Below, in pieces: positions 57,231 to 64,000 of a stretch of 64,000 nt of DNA. The notes under the pieces are model-generated. The model saw only the letters and a list, made by a program, of their open reading frames with translations, did no database searches and was not told where the DNA came from. The DNA is from Chrysopilus asiliformis (lineage: Eukaryota > Arthropoda > Insecta > Diptera > Rhagionidae), in contig OZ035962.1 in assembly GCA_964034945.1 (NCBI GenBank), positions 16,611,388-16,675,387 on the forward strand, read 5' to 3'. The stretch's first letter is position 1, and the number at the start of each line of letters is the position of its first letter. The translations under genes were made by a program, and so were the position numbers.

Positions 57231-58400
57231 CATTGATTTATCTGATCAAAATACTCTCTACTTCATATTTCTTTTAAGTTTTTATTATTATTTTTGATAA
57301 AAACAAAAAAAAATGCTCACATCATCATTTTATCATCACAAGATTTCCCTACCCCGTGTCGAAAAAAAAAATTAAAAATCATAAATAAAAAGAAATTTTT
57401 TTTAAAAATATCCACGCACTTTTCAGCAATCACACATACAACAAAAAATTAACATTAATTTCCACCTGATTTCCATTGAAAATATTGACTTTGTAAAAAA
57501 ATAACAAGAAAACAGACACAAAATGCACAAAACAAATAAAAAAATACAAAGAAAATCTACTGTTGAGTTACTTTATGTTGTTGTTAAGGTCCTCTTCCAC
57601 TTCTTAGTCGTAGAAACTATTTAAATCTTTATTTTTTAATTATATTTTTATTTTAGTTAGGTAATTTTTGTATAAATATGTAAAAAAAATTGAAACAGAA
57701 AAAACACACTCCAAAAAATTACAAAAAACGTATTTTGCTTATAGTAAAATTATTGAAAAAAAATACTTAAGCGCATTCAAATGAAAATCAACACTGAAGG
57801 GCTATTTTCATCTTGATGGATTCCATATTAATAAAAAAAATTTAAAAATATGGAATTAAATTCTAAATATCGTTTCTGTTTAATTAGAAGAATTTGATTT
57901 TAAATTAAATCTTGATTATTAAATAATTAAAAAATTTACACAGGCGAAAACCATCTTCAAAAATTTTTAAACACAGAGAAAAAATACAAAACGATTGTTA
58001 AAATAAATACGGCTAGTAGTAAAAATTACTAAATCTTTGTAAATTTTACAAACATGAAAATTTTAAATACCAATTGTTAATAAATTTGTTTGGAAATTTT
58101 AATTAGAATAAAACTAATTTCAGTAACAAAATTTTTTTTTTTGAAAATTATTATTTTTTGTTGATCAATTTTAAAGAACACATTTTGATGGTCTTTGCTT
58201 TTTTCATATTCAATGAAGATTTTTTTAATTTAAGATTCGATTTATAGAAACAACCAGTTACTGCCATTGTTTAAGTTGTGTAAAGTTGAATGAATTTAAA
58301 GCAAATTAAAATTATATTTGTGTATTATATTGATATATATGTAATTTTTATAGAGTTAATAAAAACACAATGATTGTTAAGAATATGAAGATTTTTATTT
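57231..58400 (+). other. 3' UTR and downstream flank of the lectin gene
   Basis: Very AT-rich sequence follows the stop codon, with AATAAA signals at 57384 and 57535 that could direct polyadenylation, and further AATAAA-like sites near 57826 and 58355. No other gene or repeat ends are visible. Confidence 0.5.
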
Positions 58401-58773
58401 AAAAGCTACAATATCCAGGAGTCAATCGTCAATTCTGTATACATAAAAACGTTTAACCTGACTCACTGACTTATTACTGCCAACCCAACCCCTAGAACTA
58501 AGAACCTGAAATTTTCAATGAATTCCACTCCTAGCGAGGTAAACAAGGGAGGGGGAGGGTTGTATAGGGGGGTTGGTGTGTTAAAACATTGATATTTGCC
58601 ATGGCGGCTGCCCGTGAATGTAGACGCGCACCGCATTGGCAAACAGGTATAATGGTACCGAAGTGCAAATTTGAGTTTTTAACCCTCTACCCGGAATGTC
58701 CGACAAAAGGCGGGCTTCAGGGAATTCGCTTCTTTATAACGGGTAACAATTTTAATCGTCGGAAATCGCCGGA

Positions 58774-60075
58774 ATGTGTTACACTGCTAAAGCTAACCGC
58801 TTGTACAAAGGCCGGTGTTATTCAAAACGTAAATTGTACTACAAAAATATTGCCCTGAGACTAAGTTTGATTAAAGACACCAAGGAGTGGTGGAAAGTTG
58901 TTAGGGAGTTGGGAGGAGTTACCTATCAGCCCGCCGCGTCGCTAATGAGCTCTAAGGACTTGGTAGAGTATTTTAAGCAGCTCCTAAACCCCCCTGCTAC
59001 CCCTGTCACCTTAAACTACGCCTTTCCTCTTGTGCTGGATAACGACCTAGATCAAGACTTTTCGATGCTCGAGTTAGAAACTGTATTGCAGTCATTAAAA
59101 CATGATAAAGCCCCCGGTCTAGATAGAATTTGCTATGAATTTTTAAAATACGCTAACCCAAGACTTAAGGACTGTCTACTTTCGTTGTACAACTACATTT
59201 TCAATACTTGTGATGTTCCGAAAAACTTTAAGCAAGGAGTAATTCTTCCGATTTTTAAAAAAGGCGATCCACAATTAGTCTCAAACTATCGAGGTCTGAC
59301 CTTACTCAACAGTGTCTCCAAAATTTTCAGCGCTTTGCTTCTAAATAGACTAAACCCTTGGATAGAAAATAAAAAAATCCTAGTAGAAGCTCAATCTGGT
59401 TTTAGACGGGGCTACTCTACAATCGATAACATTTTTAACCTTGTTTGTGTAGCGAAACTAAAATTGAGCAAACCCAAAGGAAAGTTGTATGCTTGTTTTG
59501 TAGACTTTCGAGCTGCCTTCGATGGAATCGATAGGAATCACTTGTTTCTTAAGCTTTCCAGTCTTGGTCTCTCCACAAAAATCATCAAAGTCATTAAAGC
59601 CTTAAATGCTGATACTACAGCCTCAGTGTGGAATGGTGTTGAGCTCTCACAACCCTTTTGTGTGAACAGAGGGGTCAAACAGGGGTGCCTCCTTAGTCCC
59701 TTGCTTTTTGCCATATTCATCAACGATATGGAAGACTATTTAGATGAGGGTATTAATATTGGTAGTCTCAATATCCGGGTTCTACTCTATGCTGACGACA
59801 TTGTCTTGTTCGCTGAGGACGCGCTAATGCTTCAGAGGATGGTTGATAAACTAGCTAGTTATTGCGAACTATGGGATCTGGCCGTCAACCTATCAAAATC
59901 CAAGATAATGGTGTTCCGAAAAGGTGGTCGCTTAAAAACTTGTGATAGCTGGCATTTCAGAGGAACTCCAATCGAAGTAGTTCAGACCTTCAAGTACCTA
60001 GATATAGAGTTGACTTCTTCTTTAAACTTCAAACCCTATCTAAAAAATAAAGCATCAGCGGCAAAAACACAATAA
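58774..60075 (+). pseudogene. LINE reverse transcriptase, 5'-truncated, ends at a frameshift
   Basis: 433 residues are open, with a few more codons upstream to 58756. RT motifs run in order: KAPGLDR (112-118), the NYRGLTLLNSVSKIF block (171-185), QSGFRRGYST (207-216), FVDFRAAFD with catalytic D244 (242-250), GVKQGCLLSPLLFAIFIND (300-318), and the active-site YADD (339-342). The YLDIEL motif follows at 408-413. The protein would copy the LINE RNA at a nicked target. The frame stops at residue 433 (AAKTQ), where the protein should continue; the next frame carries on one base away. The ATG used here is internal, not the true start. Confidence 0.9.
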
Positions 60076-60950
60076 TGACCATCTGGCATAAGTTCTTTGG
60101 CAACAAACTAGTGAACCAGTCAAATAAATATAAGGCTTATACAGCAATCTGTAGATCCCTTCTTTGTTACGGGGCAGAGGTCTGGGGATTTTCTCTGTTT
60201 GACGAGGTAGAAAAAGTACAACGGTTTTTCTTAAAAAGGTTATTTCAGCTTCCAGACGCTACACCTTCATATATGCTGGCAATTGAATCCGGCATCGACA
60301 AGCTCTACTTACACACATTGAGTCTTCATTTAAGATACGTATTAAAAATATTCAAATATCCCGATTCGAGACTTCCCAAACTTCTGGCTATGGAGATCGT
60401 AAAAGAAGATACCTATTGGGCTAAAGACCTAAAAAATGTTCTGCTGAAAGTGAATTTAAATTTGGATCTTTCAAATTTCAATGAAAGTGTGTGGACAACC
60501 AAATTTAATGTCCTAGTTTCCTCTTTACGGAACATTCACTTGTGCGAGCATCTTGATAGCGCCTCTCGCTCATCACACCACGACTATGCGGACTTAAGGC
60601 ATCTTAATATTGCAAACTATTTCGATAATGCGAACAGTATAAAAAATATCCGACTTGCTTTTATGGCCAAAGGGGGTCTCCTTAACTTAAATGGTCGTCC
60701 AAGGAACAAAAGTTCATCGAAACTATGCTCGTTATGCAATTTAAATCAAGTCGAAGACACATACCACTTCCTAGCTGTTTGTCCGGTTCTTGCTGCGTGG
60801 AGGAAGAAATACTTTTTAAAAACCCAATTGAGTAGGTCTGAATACTTGGATGTACTTAATTGTGATGGTGTTAATTTTACGAATTTAGTCCAATTCGTGG
60901 ACTCATCTTTAAAATATAGAGCATTATTGGTGAACGAATTTAACTATTAG
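60075..60950 (+). pseudogene. LINE ORF2 C-terminal part, in shifted frame
   Basis: 291 residues continue the LINE protein beyond the frameshift: the post-RT segment YGAEVWGF (32-39), EKVQRFFLKRLFQLP, then a C-terminal CCHC-type pattern C218-x2-C221-x9-H231-x4-C236 (SLCNLNQVEDTYHFLAVCP). This tail is usual at the end of Jockey/I/R1-type ORF2. The first ATG overlaps the stop of the preceding frame (TAATG); this is the result of a single-base change, not a translational coupling signal, although a programmed shift cannot be excluded from one copy. Confidence 0.85.
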
Positions 60951-61121
60951 TATATTGTTTAAAACTCTCATTTTTCTCTTTTGTGTTCAATAATTAGTAT
61001 TTGACTTGTATTGCTTTTATCTTTAAGTACCAGGCTGACAGACGACATTATTGTCATTGTTTCTGGATATCATTATAATTATTGTATACATTGTTAAATA
61101 AAATTATCTATCTATCTATCT

Positions 61122-62510
61122 GACTTTTGTAAGTTATCGCTTTACATGCTGGAAAAAATTTAGCCCTGTACGTTGTCTTGGTTACGGTCTGTCGCAAGTT
61201 GAAAGTCATATTTTGGTGCATTTTTTTCGGAAATATTCCGGTTAGAGGGTTAAGACATCTTTAAACTTGTATTTCAGGGTGCGTCGAAGTAGATTTAAGT
61301 AGAAATAAGCAAGTAGTAAATAACTAAGTCAAAATATTCTTCGTTGCCAGCTGCCATATCGGTTTATACGCGTTTTAAAAACTAATTCTACAGCACCATT
61401 CTATATGCTTGCCAACGCGGTGCGCGCCTGTGCTTAGGATGCCAAGAAATGTCACTTGGGGATTTTCAGAGTCGCTGATCACGAATCAGGTGCTAGAATT
61501 TCCAAATTCGAAATGGAAGAGTATCAAAATTTTAAAAAATAGGGGCTATTTTTCAAAAGTTTTAATTTATTAAAAAAAAAATTTTTTGTCCAAAAAAACG
61601 CTTGCAAAAAAACTGTAACCCGGTAACGACCGGTAAGCTATATAAGGGCATAGCTTATTCTATATAAGGGCAGACAATTTTTTTTATTAAAAATATAAGA
61701 TATGAATAGCATATGACTTTCTTATACAAAATCTACGTTTTCATCTAATTCAACAAATAAAATATTATTTCACAAAAAATATCTCGAAATTTATACAAGA
61801 TATCGATTTACAATAAAAGGCAGGAATGTAGAGAAATTGAATATCTTTTATTCTTCTTTTAACTATTTTTTTCGAAAGACCATTAGTTTGTAAGCAATTC
61901 GTAAAAATAATTTTTCACATTTTAATGAAAAAAAAAACCCAAAAAAAGATTTTTTAACTCAATTTCGTTTCTAAAATATTCAAAAATACGTCAATCGGTT
62001 AAATTGTTTAGAAGCTTCAAATATTTGAAAGTCAAATGATTTTTGCTTTCTCTGACTATTAATTAGTAGTATTACAAAAACTACCCAATTTGTGTTCTTA
62101 ATTTTAAAAAGATTTAATTTAAAAAATTAACAAAACCATTTTTTTTTGTCATAAAAATCCTGAATTTGAATCTAGTTAATCTGTTTGAGTTTTTTGACCT
62201 CCGCGAACCATATTTCGCTTTTAGAATTGAAGTATTTCAAGCATTTTAATTTTTTCATTCAAGTAATTCTATTATCCCTGTTTAAAAGGATCTTATGCTG
62301 AAAAACACAAAAATAATTTTTCATGTTTGGTTAAAAAAAACTCAGTGAAATGGCAAGAATTGCATTTCATTAAGAATACAAAGTCGGAATATAAACTAAA
62401 AGAGTAGTAAAAAGGAATGAAGAAGGCATAAAAAACAAGAAAAAAAATATCATCTACAGTCTTAAATTGTAGCAGTGGAAAACCTCAAAAGAAAAAGGAT
62501 GAAAGCTATT
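61122..62510. other. AT-rich sequence downstream of the LINE
   Basis: Apart from the inverted segments noted above, and a short duplicated phrase 'tatataaggGCA' at about 61639-61673, I see nothing. No gene is supported. Confidence 0.5.
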
Positions 62511-63700
62511 CGATGGTTAAAGGATGAAAAGCCTTTTTTTAGGAATTGTCAGTGCTTGGCTGGGAATAGATTTATCTGGCTCTCAAAGTAGGCTTGAACC
62601 AAGTGTAACAAATCTTTGTAAACACCCTCTTGACCCCCATACGGTAATATATCACGTTTTCATGAATCCGCGGGGAGTCACCCCTCATAAAACATCACAG
62701 CGTAAAACACAATAGGAGGACACAAGTAGATGCCATCAATTCTATATATCTGTTGGCTATGGCCAAGTCGACGGAGATAATATTCTGGTGTAGTATTTTG
62801 TAAAACTTCCACACAAACCTCATGACGCACTGATTTTCCCAGTTAAACAGGCAAGGAGCATACGGAAGGCCCACAGATAACCAGAATAAAACATGGGATG
62901 GGGTGAATTACCGAGGAACAATTTCACCTTTCTGCCCGTCCATCCGCCCGAAACGAAAATCTTAGTCAAACATCATACAAACATATGGGAATTTTCCCAG
63001 ATATCACATTAGAAGCGGAAAATCATTTCCCCCGTTCCCTCGGTGTTGAATAGAATCCAACAGAACCAAGTGGAAAACTCGAACAAAACCTTAGACAAAA
63101 GGCTGCTGAAAGAGAGAAACCCTCAAAGAAATTGAAGGGCCCCGCCGAATGTGTGGAAATTATTGCCCATGAAAATATGGACAGCAACTGAGAGGGACTT
63201 TGGCCCAACCACTGCCATCCACATTTTCCGGAAAATACACAGTTTTCGAGTGGAAGAGAAAATTCTCTCTGTTATGTCGGGAAAAACGTGGAAAAACATT
63301 TCAAGTGAAGAGAAAACTCATCCGGCACCGACGCATTTTCCACAGAGCGTAATGCGAATATTGCGAACCTGAAAAACGAGGAGGAAAATCTCACTAAATT
63401 CAAACGATACCGTCAAGATTTCAGTACTTGTTCTCCGTCGGTCGAATGAAAAACATCCAAAGGGAAAATCGTCGCGTTCGCTGTGGAAAACCAATAAAAA
63501 AAATTGTTTTCCTTTTTGTACATTTCCCAACAATTCTTGTACCACTCTATAGTGTGTTGTGTGGAGTGACAGTGAAAGGCCAAGGAGAATCAAAGTAAAA
63601 ATAATATGAGCTAAAAAAGTGCCTAAATGTGTTTGAGGCAAAAAAAAAATATGTGAGGGAAAATTTGATTTTCCCATGTGAAAAATTGAAATCAGCCGTT
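62511..63700. other. Stretch richer in G+C near the right edge, possible gene flank
   Basis: Composition shifts toward G+C and the sequence lacks the repeat phrases seen elsewhere. No open frame with a recognisable domain is present (the longest, 63318-63677 minus, has no motif). It could be the regulatory or untranslated flank of a gene beyond the window, similar to the block before the lectin gene. Confidence 0.3.
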
Positions 63701-64000
63701 TGCATTTTAACGCAACGAGATTTTGTTTTTCTGCGTGTGTTTTGTTTTTATTTTGCTGGCCAGAAACATCCGAAAATAAATTTTCTTTTTTTTCTTGCCC
63801 TGGCAGAAGCAGTAGCCAAACGGGCGTTTACACGGAAATCTTGAAAAATAAATTGAATTTGAGAAAAATAAATGTTAATGTTGGATTTCCCTGTTATTTC
63901 GCCACTATTAAAAATTAATCAAATGACCTAATTAAATCGTTCGTTAAAAACGACTAATTGGTGGGTGTGCGAAACATAAATTTTCAATGGAAAAATCACC
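63701..64000. other. AT-rich right end, nothing identified
   Basis: Sequence returns to AT-rich. Two short overlapping frames run into the edge area without any motif. Confidence 0.5.

Larger units (their letters stand above)
58756..61121 (+). mobile_element. 5'-truncated non-LTR retrotransposon (LINE), Jockey/I/R1 group
   Basis: The region codes for a reverse transcriptase and a C-terminal zinc-knuckle-like segment and ends with AATAAA and (ATCT)n at about 61105-61121, a short tandem tail typical of several LINE groups. No endonuclease domain is found upstream, so the copy is 5'-truncated. A frameshift splits the open frame near 60070. Motif style is that of the Jockey/I/R1 assemblage; the clade is not decided. 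It lies downstream of the lectin gene and is better conserved than most repeats in the window. Confidence 0.85.
58623..61430. repeat. Inverted homologous segments on both sides of the LINE
   Basis: Left of the LINE 'cgcgcaccgcattggcaaac' and 'ttaaccctctacccggaatg' occur in order (58625-58695). Right of it, reversed, come 'cgcgcaccgcgttggcaagc' and 'ttaaccctctaaccggaata' (61221-61430), with about 120 extra bases between the two blocks. The LINE may have landed in a palindromic element, or two copies of one element may lie in opposite orientation by chance. Confidence 0.45.

Noticed and set aside
58589..58858. 89-codon frame just upstream of the LINE
   Set aside because: It overlaps the LINE frame in another phase and covers one of the inverted segments; no protein motif.

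Overview
The window is AT-rich (roughly two thirds A+T by eye) arthropod, most probably insect, nuclear DNA. The case rests on GT-AG introns of several kilobases, a secreted C-type lectin gene, two mariner elements, a pogo-like DNA transposon relic, a non-LTR retrotransposon fragment, many MITEs, and dispersed repeats built like the DINE-1/HINE (Helentron-derived) elements of insects. I cannot name the species. There are no bacterial-type genes or operons.

Layout. 1-22.6 kb is intergenic: MITEs, GTCY-microsatellite repeats, an 11-bp minisatellite, one apparently intact mariner (16580-17872) and one internally deleted mariner (19138-20446) that carries a nested MITE. 22.7-23.2 kb is an unusually GC-rich block that probably holds the promoter and 5' UTR of the only host gene I can support. 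That gene is a C-type lectin on the + strand with coding exons at 23557-23644, 41347-41447, 49119-49227 and 56986-57230. It encodes a 180-residue secreted protein with one complete carbohydrate-recognition domain (EPN and WND motifs). Its introns are 17.7, 7.7 and 7.8 kb and hold most of the mobile DNA. 57.2-58.4 kb is the AT-rich 3' flank. A 5'-truncated, frameshifted LINE lies at about 58756-61121. 62.5-63.7 kb is richer in G+C and may be the flank of a neighbouring gene.

Mobile DNA dominates. The most coherent theme is three sequence families of short repeats that share one architecture. Each has a short hairpin at the 5' end and a GTCY (GACA/GACG) microsatellite core. Families 1 and 3 also have a second copy of the terminal repeat inside the far end, followed by a small 3' stem-loop. 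This is the anatomy of DINE-1/HINE elements. Nested insertions can be ordered: two different elements sit inside one copy of a 600-bp MITE whose uninterrupted sister copy, 30 kb away, shows the empty sites. Several nearly perfect long hairpins lie inside the lectin introns and would be transcribed with the gene.

All calls come from reading the sequence. Family names for MITEs rest on terminal repeats and target duplications only.
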